Shown here in pieces: positions 19,039 through 29,558 of a stretch of DNA of 64,000 bases. The notes under the pieces are model-generated. The model worked only from the letters and a program-made list of their open reading frames with translations. It had not been told where the DNA came from and searched no databases. Source of the stretch: Halalkalibacillus sediminis (lineage in GTDB: Bacteria; Bacillota; Bacilli; Bacillales; Alkalibacillaceae); contig NZ_PJNH01000001.1 of the NCBI RefSeq assembly GCF_002844535.1, positions 744,001-808,000 of the forward strand, given 5' to 3'. The number at the start of each line of letters is the position of its first letter. Position 1 is the stretch's first letter. The position numbers and the translations under genes were made by a program.

Positions 19039-19527
19039 TGTTCATGGCCCCTTTATATTTAGTATTACCATCATAATCCTATCAAGAATATCGCTATCTT
19101 TCAAATACTTGATACTCTAGGCTTTCATTTTTATTAAGTAATTTGAGGTTCGATAAAATAATGGTTTATCAATGATTTGATTCATTTCAAAAAGCGCAGT
19201 AGCCGACACTTAATATTAATGACGCAATTATAAAAGATAATGACGTAATTCACCCTATTATTTCCCATAAATGTAGGTTTATCTTGCTTTTTCATTGAAA
19301 ATTAGAAAGATAATGACGCAATTAATTCCTTGTAAGTGATCAGAATAAACTAAGCGTAACTTTTACGAACTATTTTCTCCCTTCTTTCATTTGAGTAATG
19401 GTGCAATCAATAACTGCGGATAAATCGATAATAACTATGGATAAACGCCTTTTTATTTCCAATCACAAGGGATAAATAGCTTTTTTTTACTCAAATGGCC
19501 TATTTACTATGGATTAAATTTTTCTCT
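19039..19527. repeat. Non-coding stretch with recurring short phrases
   Basis: About 490 bases without a convincing gene. Three copies of an AATGACG(C/T)AATT phrase occur, two of them in the longer form GATAATGACGCAATTA/GATAATGACGTAATTC. Further right a GGATAAA phrase recurs (GCGGATAAATCG, ATGGATAAACGC, AGGGATAAATAGC, ATGGATTAAA). Spacing is irregular and no RNA fold or promoter stands out beyond the likely brxB leader at the left end. Confidence 0.6.
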
Positions 19528-19561
19528 TTCAAAAAAGCTGGTAGACATTTGTCTACCAGCT
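19528..19561 (-). terminator. Terminator of the bkd operon
   Basis: AAGCTGGTAGAC pairs with GTCTACCAGCTT across a 4-base loop, followed by T-rich sequence, 8 bases after the bkdB stop on the minus strand. Confidence 0.92.
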
Positions 19562-19568
19562 TAATTAC

Positions 19569-20855
19569 TTAATAAATCGACGTATTGTCTTTAGAAATGT
19601 TTTCTAGAATTTCTTTCACTCTTGCTAAGAAGTTTCCACAAACAAGGCCATCTAAGATTCTGTGATCTAAGGATAGGCAAAGGTTAACCATATCTCTCGC
19701 TGCGAACATTCCATCGATATAAACTGGTCGTTTGACAATCGATTCTACTTGTAGAATCGCAGCTTGTGGATGGTTGATTACACCCATTGACTGAACAGAT
19801 CCAAATGAGCCAGTGTTATTAACAGTAAATGTTCCGCCTTGCATATCGTCATTAGTCAATTTGCCATTTCTAGCTTTATTCGCTAATTCCACGATATCTT
19901 TTGCAATGCCTTTGATGCTCTTATCGTCAGCATTCTTGATTACTGGAACAAATAGTTGGTTCTCACTAGCAACTGCAATGGATAAGTTAATGTCTTTCTT
20001 TTGAATAATCTTATCGCCAGCCCATGTGCTGTTGATTTCAGGGAATTCTTTCAAAGCTTGAGCAACCGCTTTTACGAAGAAAGCGAAGAAAGTTAATGAA
20101 TACCCTTCTTTTTGTTTGAATTCACTTTTCATTTCATTTCTGTATGAAACTAAATTTGTCACGTCAACTTCAATAGCCATCCATGCGTGTGGAATTTCAG
20201 TTGTTGATTTGACCATGTTCTGGGCAATTGCTTTTCGTACGCCTGTAACAGGAATTTCAACATCACCTGGTTGAGCTTCAGGCATCGGGCCTTTAGGTGC
20301 TTCAGGAGCTGATGGTGCAGGAGCAGATTGCGTCTTCTGAGGTTGTTCAGAAGATTGAGTTTGCTCGCCTGCTTTCGGGATATCACCTGAAGAAATAATC
20401 TTCTCTAGATCTTTTCGAGTGATTCGTCCACCTTTACCTGAACCATTGACTTGATTCAAGTCTATGTCATTATCTTGAGCCATTCTCAAAACAGCTGGAG
20501 AATAACGTTTCTTCATAGATTGATCGCCCTGATCAGCCTGTTCATTCGATTCGTTTTCACTTGTATCTTTTTCTTTTGAAGATGCTGCCTCTTCCGAAGT
20601 TGATTCTCCTCCACCCTCAGTCTCTATATAACAAATTAATTCCCCTACTGCGATGGTGTCACCTTCATTAGCGACAAGTTCTTTGATAGTTCCGGTGAAT
20701 GAAGAAGGAACTTCAGCGTTTACTTTATCTGTCATTACTTCTGCAATTGGATCGTATTTGTTTACTTGATCTCCCACGCCAACTAACCAAGAACTGATCG
20801 TACCTTCTGTTACACTCTCACCAAGTTGGGGCATATTAATCTTTTCTACTGCCAT
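19569..20855 (-). CDS. bkdB: Branched-chain 2-oxoacid dehydrogenase E2 (lipoyl acyltransferase)
   Basis: The 428-residue core subunit transfers branched acyl groups to CoA. It has one N-terminal lipoyl domain (lipoylated lysine K44 in EVMTDKVNAEVPS), a charged serine/glutamate-rich linker, a small peripheral subunit-binding domain (RYSPAVLRMAQDNDIDLNQV...), an alanine/proline/glutamine-rich linker, and the C-terminal catalytic domain ending with the HxxxDG-type LDHRILDG motif. It is the last gene of the operon, 21 bases after bkdAB, and is followed by a terminator. Confidence 0.93.
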   Translation of the reverse strand: MAVEKINMPQLGESVTEGTISSWLVGVGDQVNKYDPIAEVMTDKVNAEVPSSFTGTIKELVANEGDTIAVGELICYIETEGGGESTSEEAASSKEKDTSENESNEQADQGDQSMKKRYSPAVLRMAQDNDIDLNQVNGSGKGGRITRKDLEKIISSGDIPKAGEQTQSSEQPQKTQSAPAPSAPEAPKGPMPEAQPGDVEIPVTGVRKAIAQNMVKSTTEIPHAWMAIEVDVTNLVSYRNEMKSEFKQKEGYSLTFFAFFVKAVAQALKEFPEINSTWAGDKIIQKKDINLSIAVASENQLFVPVIKNADDKSIKGIAKDIVELANKARNGKLTNDDMQGGTFTVNNTGSFGSVQSMGVINHPQAAILQVESIVKRPVYIDGMFAARDMVNLCLSLDHRILDGLVCGNFLARVKEILENISKDNTSIY

Positions 20856-20876
20856 TCATTTCAACCTCCTTTTCGA

Positions 20877-21860
20877 TTAAAATTCTGCGAGTTCACGCAT
20901 AGCATTTTCTACTTTTTCTGGATTGATCATGAAATATTTTTCCATTGTAGGTGCATAAGGCATTGATGGTACATCTGGTCCAGCTAATCTCTGTACTGGT
21001 GCGTCCAAATCAAATAAGCAGTTCTCTGCAATGATTGCTGCTACTTCGCCAATAATGCTTCCCTCTTTATTATCTTCAGTTACTAAAAGTACTTTACCAG
21101 TCTTTTTAGCAGCTTCAATAATTGCCTCTTGATCAAGAGGGTATACTGTACGTAAATCCAAGATATGTGCAGTTATGCCGTCTTCTTCTAACTTTTCTGC
21201 AGCTTGGAGTGCAAAGTGGACGCCAAGACCGTAAGTGATAACAGTAATGTCATCACCTTCCTTTTTAACGTCTGCTTTTCCAATTGGTAGAGTATAATCA
21301 TCGTCAGGTACTTCACCTTTGATCAGACGATAAGCTCTCTTATGCTCGAAGAACAATACTGGATCTTCATCACGAATTGCTGCTTTAAGTAAACCTTTTA
21401 CATCATATGGTGTTGAAGGCATGACAATTTTCAGGCCAGGTTGATTGGCGAACACTGCTTCAACTGATTGAGAGTGATAAAGCGCACCGTGAACTCCTCC
21501 ACCATATGGTGCACGAATGGTAATCGGGCAGCTCCAATCATTGTTGGAACGATAGCGGATTCGAGAAGCTTCAGAGATGATTTGGTTCACAGCTGGCATG
21601 ATAAAATCAGCGAACTGCATTTCAGCAACAGGTCTCATGCCATACATTGCAGCTCCGATTCCTACACCTGCAATAGCAGACTCAGCAAGAGGGGTATCGA
21701 GCACACGCTCTTCACCGAACTTGTCATATAATCCGTCAGTAGCACGGAACACGCCACCTTTTTTACCAACGTCTTCACCCAAAACAAATACTTTCTCGTC
21801 ACGTTCCATTTCTTCTTGTAATGCTTGAGTGACTGCTTGAATGTAAGATTTTACTGGCAT
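20877..21860 (-). CDS. bkdAB: Branched-chain 2-oxoacid dehydrogenase E1 beta
   Basis: The 327-residue beta subunit of the thiamine-diphosphate-dependent E1 decarboxylase. The MQFADFIMPAVNQIISEAS, APYGGGVHGALYHSQS and EHKRAYR motifs and the C-terminal transketolase-like domain (ITVITYGLGVHFALQAA) are those of the family. I choose ATG 21860 behind GGAGGGG; the in-frame extension of 10 residues upstream (from 21890) overlaps the E1 alpha gene and has no site. It starts 1 base after the E1 alpha stop, which suggests translational coupling for 1:1 subunits. Confidence 0.92.
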   Translation of the reverse strand: MPVKSYIQAVTQALQEEMERDEKVFVLGEDVGKKGGVFRATDGLYDKFGEERVLDTPLAESAIAGVGIGAAMYGMRPVAEMQFADFIMPAVNQIISEASRIRYRSNNDWSCPITIRAPYGGGVHGALYHSQSVEAVFANQPGLKIVMPSTPYDVKGLLKAAIRDEDPVLFFEHKRAYRLIKGEVPDDDYTLPIGKADVKKEGDDITVITYGLGVHFALQAAEKLEEDGITAHILDLRTVYPLDQEAIIEAAKKTGKVLLVTEDNKEGSIIGEVAAIIAENCLFDLDAPVQRLAGPDVPSMPYAPTMEKYFMINPEKVENAMRELAEF

Positions 21861-21861
21861 G

Positions 21862-22869
21862 TTATTCCCCTCCTTCTTCTGCGTATACATACTTCAGTGC
21901 ATCTTCTGCCTCTGCATATGCTGCGTTCTCAGCATAATCAGTAGCTTCATTAATTTCATCATCTAATTCTTTGATTAGTTTCTCTTCTTGTTCCTCCGTC
22001 ATTACACCCGAATCTTTCAAGTATTGAGCGAAGAACTGAATTCCATCTTTTTTACGCGCTTCTTCCACTTCTGATTTTTCACGATACAAAGAGTCATCAT
22101 CATCACTGGAGTGCGCAGTCAAACGGTATGTTATAGCTTCAATTAATGTAGGACCTTCACCATTTTTTGCACGCTCTCTAGCTTCTTTTACAACTTTGAA
22201 AACCTCTAGAGGATCATTACCATTAACAGTTATTCCAGGCATTCCGTATCCGATCGCACGGTCTGCAACACTTTCACATGCAAGTTGTTTCTCTAAAGGA
22301 ACTGAGATTGCGTATTTATTATTTTCAACCATTGTGATAACTGGAAGTTTATGAACACCAGCAAAGTTAAGTCCCTCGTGGAAATCTCCTTGGTTAGAAG
22401 AACCTTCACCTAAAGTAACGAAAGAACAGATATCTTTTTTCTCCATCTTCGCAGATAAAGCTACCCCTACTGCGTGTGGCAGCTGAGTTGTTACTGGAGA
22501 TGATCCAGTCAAAATGCGATTCTTCTTCTGGCCGAAGTGTCCTGGCATCTGACGTCCACCAGAGTTCGGGTCTTCAGCTTTGGCGAAACCTGATAAAAAC
22601 AACTCTCTAGTAGTCATGCCGAAAGCTAGTACTACACCCATATCTCTGTAATAAGGTGCCGTATAATCTTGTTCACGGTCTAAAGCGTAAGAAGCTCCTA
22701 CTTGTGCAGCTTCCTGTCCTTGACATGAAATAACAAAAGGAATTTTACCTGCACGATTCAATAGCCACATTCTCTCATCAATTTTACGAGCAAGTAGCAT
22801 TGTGCGATACATATCAAATGCCTGCTCATCAGTTAAACCAAGTTCTTCGTGGCGATTTTTAGCCATCAT
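21862..22869 (-). CDS. bkdAA: Branched-chain 2-oxoacid dehydrogenase E1 alpha
   Basis: The 335-residue alpha subunit carries the thiamine-diphosphate motif (LGEGSSNQGDFHEGLNFAG ... ENNKYAIS) and the phosphorylation-loop-like segment TAHSSDDDDSLYR of the family. The early ISCQGQEAAQVG and PYYRDMG segments fit substrate binding. Two adjacent ATG codons (22869, 22866) follow AAGGAGG; the second has the better spacing, so one residue is uncertain. It follows lpdV by 24 bases. Confidence 0.92.
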   Translation of the reverse strand: MMAKNRHEELGLTDEQAFDMYRTMLLARKIDERMWLLNRAGKIPFVISCQGQEAAQVGASYALDREQDYTAPYYRDMGVVLAFGMTTRELFLSGFAKAEDPNSGGRQMPGHFGQKKNRILTGSSPVTTQLPHAVGVALSAKMEKKDICSFVTLGEGSSNQGDFHEGLNFAGVHKLPVITMVENNKYAISVPLEKQLACESVADRAIGYGMPGITVNGNDPLEVFKVVKEARERAKNGEGPTLIEAITYRLTAHSSDDDDSLYREKSEVEEARKKDGIQFFAQYLKDSGVMTEEQEEKLIKELDDEINEATDYAENAAYAEAEDALKYVYAEEGGE

Positions 22870-22893
22870 AATACCTCCTTCAATATTTAAAGA

Positions 22894-24315
22894 TTAACCA
22901 TGTATTTGTTTACCATCAACTGCTAATGCTGCTTCTCCGATAACTTCAGATAAAGTCGGGTGAGGATGGATGGATTCAGCTATTTCCCATGGAGTTGCAT
23001 CTAGAACTTTTGCTAAACCTGCCTCTGATATCATATCGGTGACATGTGGTCCTACCATATGAACTCCTAATAAATCTTCAGTATTCTTATCAGCAATGAT
23101 TTTTACAAATCCGTCTGATTCCCCGTGCACTAGTGCTTTACCGACAGCTTTGAATGGGAACTTACCTACCTTGACTTCAAAACCTTTTTCTTTTGCTTGT
23201 GCTTCAGTCAGTCCAACACTTGCCGCTTCAGGGTGAGAATAAATACACGATGGAATGTGATCATAATTGATTGGATGCACTTCTTGATCAGCAATATGTT
23301 CTACTGCTGTAATTCCTTCATGGGAAGCGACGTGTGCAAGTTGCATACCACCAATTACATCTCCAATGGCATAAATGTGTGATTCTTTTGTTTGATAGTA
23401 TTTATTAACTTGGATAGCACCTTTATCTACCATAATATCGGTGTTTTCCAGCCCAATATTATCCACGACTGGAGCTCTTCCAACAGATACCAACATTCTA
23501 TCTGCTGTGAAAGTTTGGGTGTCTCCGTCTATTTCTGCATCAATTTCTATTTTTCCTTCTTTTTTCAATGTATCTGGAAGTACTTTTGCACTTTTTACAA
23601 TATTTACTCCACGTTTACTCAATAATTTCTCTACTTCTTTTGAAACGTCATTGTCTTCAGTAGGGAGAATTCGGTCCATATATTCTACGACCGTAACATC
23701 CACACCGAAATCAACGAGCATGGATGCCCACTCGATACCGATGACTCCTCCGCCGACAACAATAATTGAAGAAGGAAGTGACTCCATATTCAATGCGTGA
23801 TCTGAGGACATAACCAATTCACCGTCTAGCTCTAAACCTGGAAGAGACCGAGGCGTAGAACCAGTAGCTACGATAACGTTTTTAGGGATGATCATGATAT
23901 TATCTTCGCCATTCGATTGTTCGACTGAAATAGTACCAGCACTAGGCGAGAAAATACTTGGACCAAGAATTCTTCCGTGGCCTTCAAAAACGGCGATTTT
24001 TCCTTTTTTCATAAGACCTTTGACTCCATTATGTAACTGATCGATAATGGATTGCTTTCTTTCTTGTACCTTGAAAAAATTAAGCGTAGGGTTTTCTGTT
24101 TCAACACCGAATGATTCCGCTTCTTTTGTTTGTCTAAGAACTTCTGCACTGCGCAACAAAGCTTTAGAAGGGATGCATCCTCTATGCAAACATGTCCCTC
24201 CTAAATCACCTTTTTCAATGATAGCAACACTTAACCCAAGTTGGCTGGCACGGATTGCTGCTACATAGCCTCCTGTACCACCACCTAATATGGCAAGATC
24301 AAACTCTTCAGCCAT
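22894..24315 (-). CDS. lpdV: Dihydrolipoamide dehydrogenase (E3) of the bkd complex
   Basis: A 473-residue flavoprotein that reoxidises the lipoyl arm. The N-terminal FAD motif GGGTGGYVAA, the redox-active disulfide in GGTCLHRGC, the NAD motif VVGGGVIGIEWAS, the IGDVIGGMQLAH segment and the C-terminal HPHPTLSE motif with the catalytic His-Glu pair are all present. Its place between buk and bkdAA identifies it as the bkd-specific E3 rather than the pyruvate dehydrogenase one. Confidence 0.93.
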   Translation of the reverse strand: MAEEFDLAILGGGTGGYVAAIRASQLGLSVAIIEKGDLGGTCLHRGCIPSKALLRSAEVLRQTKEAESFGVETENPTLNFFKVQERKQSIIDQLHNGVKGLMKKGKIAVFEGHGRILGPSIFSPSAGTISVEQSNGEDNIMIIPKNVIVATGSTPRSLPGLELDGELVMSSDHALNMESLPSSIIVVGGGVIGIEWASMLVDFGVDVTVVEYMDRILPTEDNDVSKEVEKLLSKRGVNIVKSAKVLPDTLKKEGKIEIDAEIDGDTQTFTADRMLVSVGRAPVVDNIGLENTDIMVDKGAIQVNKYYQTKESHIYAIGDVIGGMQLAHVASHEGITAVEHIADQEVHPINYDHIPSCIYSHPEAASVGLTEAQAKEKGFEVKVGKFPFKAVGKALVHGESDGFVKIIADKNTEDLLGVHMVGPHVTDMISEAGLAKVLDATPWEIAESIHPHPTLSEVIGEAALAVDGKQIHG

Positions 24316-24334
24316 CTACCCCACTCCTTTCACC

Positions 24335-25417
24335 TTATAATGATGGGTAATCCTTTGATTGTTCTTCTTTTCTAAGAACACGTAACGTGCCCTCAGCTAA
24401 AGCTTGTAATTCATTTTCTCCTGGATGCACATGTATATCAGCAATCCATTTTACTCGTTCGGATATGTTCTCTACAAAATCTTTTCCATAAGCAAGACCA
24501 CCAGTTAAGACAATGGCATCCACTTCACCAGCAAAAACGGCGCTAGCTGATCCAATCTCTTTTCCTATCTGGTAACCCATCACATCGTATATCTTTTTAG
24601 CTTCTGAATCATTTTGGACAATTCGTTTTTCAACTTCTAGGGCATCATTGGTTGAAAGGTGAGCAACAAGTCCACCTTGCCCTACCAATAATTTAGCAAT
24701 CTCTTCTTTAGAGTATTCACCAGAAAAACAAAGGTCGACTAACTGTCCAGCAGGCAGAGTACCAGCTCTTTCTGGAGAGAATGGTCCTTCTCCGTTTAGA
24801 CCGTTATTCACATCAACCACACGACCTTTTTTATGACAGCCGACAGTAATTCCGCCGCCCATATGGCATACAATTAAGTTGACTTGTTCATAGCTCTTGC
24901 CTAATTCTTGAGCCACTTTTCGTGCTATCGCTTTTTGATTCAATGCATGAAAGATGCTCTTCCTTGGCAATTGCGGTAAACCTGATACCCTTGCTAGTTC
25001 GTCCATTTCATCGACTACTACCGGATCCACAATGTAAGAAGGGATATTTAAAGACTCACCTATTTCGTTGGCTATAATGCCCCCTAGGTTAGACGCGTGT
25101 TCTCCGTTATAACCGCTCTTTAAATCCTCTAACATTTGCTTATTCACATGGTAGGTTCCTCCTTCAATTGGACGAAGAAGGCCCCCTCTACCACATACCG
25201 CATCCAGCTTCGATAGGCTGAATCCTTCGTGATCTAATAAATCAAGAATTACTTGTTTTCTGAAAGAATATTGATCAATTATATTTGAATAAGGTTGAAG
25301 GTCCTCTGTGCTATGTCTGATTGTTTGCTCAAAAAGCACTTGGTCGTTTTCAAAAACAGCTATTTTCGTTGAAGTAGACCCAGGGTTGATCACTAGTATT
25401 CGAAATGTAGTTGACAT
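24335..25417 (-). CDS. buk: Butyrate (branched-chain fatty acid) kinase
   Basis: The 360-residue protein is an acetate-kinase-fold enzyme that converts acyl phosphates to acids with ATP formation. The [14 protein letters not shown] phosphate-binding start, [10 protein letters not shown] and the late [12 protein letters not shown] motifs are typical. With Ptb it recovers ATP from isobutyryl-, isovaleryl- and 2-methylbutyryl-CoA, or runs backward to prime branched fatty acids. I choose ATG 25417 behind AGTAGGTG; a GTG 9 bases upstream would lie inside that site. It follows bcd by 19 bases. Confidence 0.9.
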   Translation of the reverse strand: MSTTFRILVINPGSTSTKIAVFENDQVLFEQTIRHSTEDLQPYSNIIDQYSFRKQVILDLLDHEGFSLSKLDAVCGRGGLLRPIEGGTYHVNKQMLEDLKSGYNGEHASNLGGIIANEIGESLNIPSYIVDPVVVDEMDELARVSGLPQLPRKSIFHALNQKAIARKVAQELGKSYEQVNLIVCHMGGGITVGCHKKGRVVDVNNGLNGEGPFSPERAGTLPAGQLVDLCFSGEYSKEEIAKLLVGQGGLVAHLSTNDALEVEKRIVQNDSEAKKIYDVMGYQIGKEIGSASAVFAGEVDAIVLTGGLAYGKDFVENISERVKWIADIHVHPGENELQALAEGTLRVLRKEEQSKDYPSL

Positions 25418-25436
25418 AGCTAACACCTACTTTCAT

Positions 25437-26531
25437 TTATCTTCTGGAAAGAATGTTGTGTTCTTTTTGTAAGAAAGTACTTCTTGTTTGACTGACACTT
25501 TGGATTCTCTCTTCAGCCATACGATCAGCCGCTTTATGTGTAGGTATGTCATCGCGCTTAGATATTGCGAAAATTTTCGTTAAGCTATCATAGATTGTTT
25601 CAACTTGCTTATACGCACGTTCTTTATTATATCCATTCAACTCGTCCGCTACGTTGATAACCCCACCTGAGTTGATCACGTAATCTGGAGCATAAACAAT
25701 ACCTAATTCGTGAAGCTTCTCACCATGACGGTCTTCAGCCAATTGATTGTTTGCAGAACCTGCGATCACTTTTGCTTTTAATTGTGGTATCGTATCATCG
25801 TTGATCGTTGCTCCTAATGCACACGGTGCATAGATATCACAATCTACAGAATAAATTTCATCGATTCCGACTGCTTGAGCACCAAAATCATTGACAGCTC
25901 GCTCAACAGACTCTTCGTTGATATCTGTCACAATCAACTTAGCTCCTTCCTCATGGAGATGCTTACACATTCCATATGCTACATTTCCTACACCTTGCAC
26001 TGCGACAGTTTTACCTTCCATTGAATCTGTGCCGAATGCTTCTTTTGCTGCTGCTTTCATTCCTAAGTAGCAACCATATGCCGTCGCTGGTGAAGGGTTT
26101 CCGGAAGAACCAAACTCAGGTGAAATTCCTGTAACAAAGTCAGTTTCCATATAAATTAAATCCATATCTCCAACAGTAGTACCTACATCTTCCGCAGTAA
26201 TGTAACGGCCGGCAAGACCTTGGATATAACGACCGAAAGCACGGAACATTTCAGGGTTTTTATCTGTCTTAGGATCTCCGATGATTACCGTTTTACCACC
26301 ACCAAGATTCAAGCCAGCTGCAGCATTTTTATAAGTCATACCTTTTGCAAGACGTAGTGCATCAATCACAGCATCCTCTTCCGAATCATATGTCCACATA
26401 CGTGTTCCACCAAGTGCTGGACCTAACGTCGTGTCATGGATCGCTATAATCGCTTTTAATCCTGAATTTTTGTCTTGGCAAAATACCACCTGTTCATAAT
26501 CGAATTCCTCTAAGTACTTAAATAATTCCAT
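25437..26531 (-). CDS. bcd: Leucine (branched-chain amino acid) dehydrogenase
   Basis: This 364-residue NAD-dependent oxidative deaminase makes the 2-oxo acids for the Bkd complex. The glycine-rich [12 protein letters not shown] region follows the catalytic lysine in [15 protein letters not shown], and the NAD-binding [12 protein letters not shown] motif is seen. The size matches Bacillus leucine dehydrogenase. It lies 21 bases after ptb in the operon. Confidence 0.93.
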   Translation of the reverse strand: MELFKYLEEFDYEQVVFCQDKNSGLKAIIAIHDTTLGPALGGTRMWTYDSEEDAVIDALRLAKGMTYKNAAAGLNLGGGKTVIIGDPKTDKNPEMFRAFGRYIQGLAGRYITAEDVGTTVGDMDLIYMETDFVTGISPEFGSSGNPSPATAYGCYLGMKAAAKEAFGTDSMEGKTVAVQGVGNVAYGMCKHLHEEGAKLIVTDINEESVERAVNDFGAQAVGIDEIYSVDCDIYAPCALGATINDDTIPQLKAKVIAGSANNQLAEDRHGEKLHELGIVYAPDYVINSGGVINVADELNGYNKERAYKQVETIYDSLTKIFAISKRDDIPTHKAADRMAEERIQSVSQTRSTFLQKEHNILSRR

Positions 26532-26552
26532 ATCTGTATTCCTCCTAAAAAT

Positions 26553-27452
26553 TTATGATGTTAATAAAGCGAATGCTAATGAATATATTTTACTCTCTGC
26601 CGTATCGGCCCGAGAGGTCAAAACAATTGGAGCTTTTGCACCGCTGATAATCCCGGCGACCTTCGCATCAGCGAAGTAGGTGAAAGCCTTATATAATGTG
26701 TTTCCTACCTCGATGTATGGGCAGACTAATATATCTGCGTCCCCAGCGACATCAGATTGAATTTTTTTATGTTTTTTTGAATCTAAAGAGATCGCATTAT
26801 CAAATGCTAGAGGACCATCCACTAAACAATTAGTTATTTGACCACGTTTTTGCATTTGAGATAACACTGCTGCATCCACTGAAGCCTGCATAGCTGGATT
26901 GACTATTTCGACTGCTGCTAATGGAGCAACTTTTGGTTCCTCAATTCCTAATCGGTTGGTTACATCAACCGCATTTTGGATGATTTGTACTTTCTCTTCT
27001 AATCCAGGTGAAATATTCATACCTGCGTCTGTTAAAAATAGCAGTTTATCTCTACCAGGGATCTCAAACATTGCTACGTGTGAAAGAATTCTTCCATTTC
27101 GCAAACCTGAACCTTCTTTCAAAACTGCTTTGAGCAATATCTTTGTTGCAACATCCCCTTTCATTAGTACATCTGAACGTTCTTCAGATACAGAAGCAAC
27201 TGCTTTTTCTACTGCATGTTGTAATGATGTTGCATGGTGGAGTGTAATTCTACTATCATCTAGATCCAAATCAATATCTGAAGCAGTTTTCCTGATGTCT
27301 TCCATATTTCCGAAAAGTTTGAAGTTAGCTAAGTTCATGATAATTCCATCTTTGACTGCTTTCAAAGTTTCTTCATTCGTAGCTTCGGCTACAGCCACAG
27401 TTTTCTTTTCTTCCATATGGCTTAATTCATTAACTAGTTTATCTAAACTCAT
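26553..27452 (-). CDS. ptb: Phosphate butyryltransferase
   Basis: The 299-residue protein is of the phosphotransacetylase/phosphotransbutyrylase family and exchanges CoA for phosphate on butyryl and branched acyl groups. Visible segments include LMKGDVATKILLKAVL, the LTDAGMN motif, the LVDGPLAFDNAIS segment and the C-terminal GIISGAKAPIVLTSRAD motif. It is the first enzyme gene after bkdR, only 25 bases downstream of the regulator stop, so there is very little room for a separate promoter between them. Confidence 0.91.
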   Translation of the reverse strand: MSLDKLVNELSHMEEKKTVAVAEATNEETLKAVKDGIIMNLANFKLFGNMEDIRKTASDIDLDLDDSRITLHHATSLQHAVEKAVASVSEERSDVLMKGDVATKILLKAVLKEGSGLRNGRILSHVAMFEIPGRDKLLFLTDAGMNISPGLEEKVQIIQNAVDVTNRLGIEEPKVAPLAAVEIVNPAMQASVDAAVLSQMQKRGQITNCLVDGPLAFDNAISLDSKKHKKIQSDVAGDADILVCPYIEVGNTLYKAFTYFADAKVAGIISGAKAPIVLTSRADTAESKIYSLAFALLTS

Positions 27453-27477
27453 TTTCTCACCTTCATGTTGTCATTTA

Positions 27478-29541
27478 CTATTTATCGTGTTCCTCACGAT
27501 CTTTTCCTAGGTTGTACTTTTCCATCTTATAATATAGATTGCGTATAGAAATATTTAGTTGTTTTGCAGTTTTTGATTTGATGAAATTATTTTTTTCCAA
27601 CATTTCCAAGATCATTTGCTTCTCAAAATCTTCCATAGCTTCTTGTAAAGGAATGACTTCGTTTTCTTCTGAATCATTCATCAATTCTAGATCGTATAGA
27701 GAATTTTTACGGAGCATCGGCAAATGATTTTCTGAAATTATATTTTCTTGTCCGCTCATACTGATCAGTGAACGAGCAAGAATGTTCTCAAGCTCTCTTA
27801 CATTTCCAGGATAATTATATTGTTTAAGCCTGTTTAAAGCCTCAGGTGAAATCCTGCGAACATTCCGACCGTAACTATCGTTCAATTGTATGATCAAATG
27901 ATTTACTAGTGGTTCAAGGTCGTCCATGCGTTCTCTTAATGGAGGAATGTGGATCGGTAAACGGTTCAGACGGTAGAAAAGATCTTCTCTGAATTCGCCT
28001 GTCATTATGGCACGTTCTAAATTTACATTTGTAGCTGCAATTATTCTGACGTTGACTTCAACAGGGTCACTACCACCCATTCGTACGACATGCCCATTCT
28101 CCAATATTCTCAATATTTTTGCTTGCATGTGAGGCGATAAATCACCAATTTCATCAAGAAAAATACTTCCTTGGTTAGCCTGTTCAAAGTATCCTTTGCG
28201 CTGATCTGGAGCCCCATGCTCATCGCCTAGCAACATTTTCTCTAAGTTTGACTCTTCAATAGTTGCACAATTCACTCTGATGAACTTGTTATGCTTTCTC
28301 TCACTCTCATTGTGAATGGCATGTGCAATCAATTCTTTACCAGTACCTGATTCACCACGCAAAAGAACATTCGCTGGTGTTCTTGCACCAACTTTTGCTT
28401 GCTCCAGTGCCAGCTTCATGTCTTGAGAAACAGCGACGATATCATCAAAGGTATATTTTGCCTCGAGATTCCTGATGATTTGCCTAGCTTTTTTAAGTTC
28501 CGTAGAAAGTGTTTCTATCTCGGACAAATCGTGTATGACCCCTACACTACCTTTTAGTCTTCCATCAACTATTACGGGCGCAACATTGACGAGTACATCT
28601 CGATTATTAGGTCCAACCTTCATTCTTGCGCCTCGTACAGCTCGTCTAGTTTTAAGCACTTTCATATGCATACTTTCGCCTTCAGATATATCTGCAGTTG
28701 CAGGTTGACCGATAACGTCTTTTTCAGATAGGCCAGTAATCTTTGTGTAAGCTGGATTGATCATCATCCCTACACCACGTTCATCCACTACTGAAATAGC
28801 TTCTTCACTAGATTGGATGATCGCTTGGAGCATCGTTTGTACGTTTTTTAAATCTGTTATTTCTTCAGCTAAAGCTTCAACTTCAGTTATATCTTTGAAA
28901 ACGGCAAATGCGCCTATCAAATCACCACTATCTGCAATCAGCGGTATTCGTGTTGTAATTATTTTCTTTCCGTTTGTTAAACTCAGTTCTTGGTTTATTT
29001 CTTTAACTTTAGTTTTTAAAGTTTGAGGAAGTTTTGAGTCTGGGATAAGGTCTTCTACATCAGTATGAAGAGCTTTTTCTTCTGTTGTTTGAATGATGTT
29101 TGCTGCAGCCTCATTAATAAAAGTAACTTTATGATCATTATCAATTACGATCATGCCATCGTGGATTGAATGAAGGATCAATTCCCTTGTATTTCTCTCT
29201 GTTTGAATCTGATTCAACAATTTTTCTTTTTCATCCAATAATTGAAACATGACATGAGCAACAGTCCCAGGAATTAAAACAGTTCGACTCGACTTGATTT
29301 GTAGTAAGTCACGAAATACATTTTCATCTCCAGTGGTCTCCACAATAATGTCATAAAATTCATTCAATGCTTCCCGATAGGAAGTATATGTATCAATGTT
29401 TTGGTTTTGTGCTAACTGAATTCCTGGTGCAGATTCATCGATATCTGCAACACCTTGCACATGTAACATATCAACTTGTTTGAAAAGGTTAAGAATTGCA
29501 GAACCACCTTTACCAGCGCCTACAATCAACACATTTTGCAT
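27478..29541 (-). CDS. bkdR: BkdR-type AAA+ transcriptional regulator lacking the GAFTGA loop
   Basis: The 687-residue regulator has an N-terminal Rossmann-like domain (VLIVGAGKGGSAIL), two PAS domains (about residues 115-230 and 235-345), an AAA+ ATPase domain and a C-terminal Fis-type helix-turn-helix (MLEKNNFIKSKTAKQLNISIRNLYYKM). Walker A (GESGTGKE) and Walker B (GSIFLDEIGD) are intact. Where family members have GAFTGA, the loop that touches sigma-54, this protein reads GDEHGAPDQRKGYFEQA. It is therefore probably not a sigma-54 activator, comparable to TyrR. It sits directly upstream of ptb and likely controls the operon and itself. Confidence 0.88.
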   Translation of the reverse strand: MQNVLIVGAGKGGSAILNLFKQVDMLHVQGVADIDESAPGIQLAQNQNIDTYTSYREALNEFYDIIVETTGDENVFRDLLQIKSSRTVLIPGTVAHVMFQLLDEKEKLLNQIQTERNTRELILHSIHDGMIVIDNDHKVTFINEAAANIIQTTEEKALHTDVEDLIPDSKLPQTLKTKVKEINQELSLTNGKKIITTRIPLIADSGDLIGAFAVFKDITEVEALAEEITDLKNVQTMLQAIIQSSEEAISVVDERGVGMMINPAYTKITGLSEKDVIGQPATADISEGESMHMKVLKTRRAVRGARMKVGPNNRDVLVNVAPVIVDGRLKGSVGVIHDLSEIETLSTELKKARQIIRNLEAKYTFDDIVAVSQDMKLALEQAKVGARTPANVLLRGESGTGKELIAHAIHNESERKHNKFIRVNCATIEESNLEKMLLGDEHGAPDQRKGYFEQANQGSIFLDEIGDLSPHMQAKILRILENGHVVRMGGSDPVEVNVRIIAATNVNLERAIMTGEFREDLFYRLNRLPIHIPPLRERMDDLEPLVNHLIIQLNDSYGRNVRRISPEALNRLKQYNYPGNVRELENILARSLISMSGQENIISENHLPMLRKNSLYDLELMNDSEENEVIPLQEAMEDFEKQMILEMLEKNNFIKSKTAKQLNISIRNLYYKMEKYNLGKDREEHDK

Positions 29542-29558
29542 ATATTAGATCAACACCT

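Noticed and set aside
27453-27560. Sigma-54 promoter before ptb, as in B. subtilis
   Set aside because: The gap is 25 bases, and neither it nor the end of bkdR has a GG-N10-GC element of the TGGCAC/TTGCA type.
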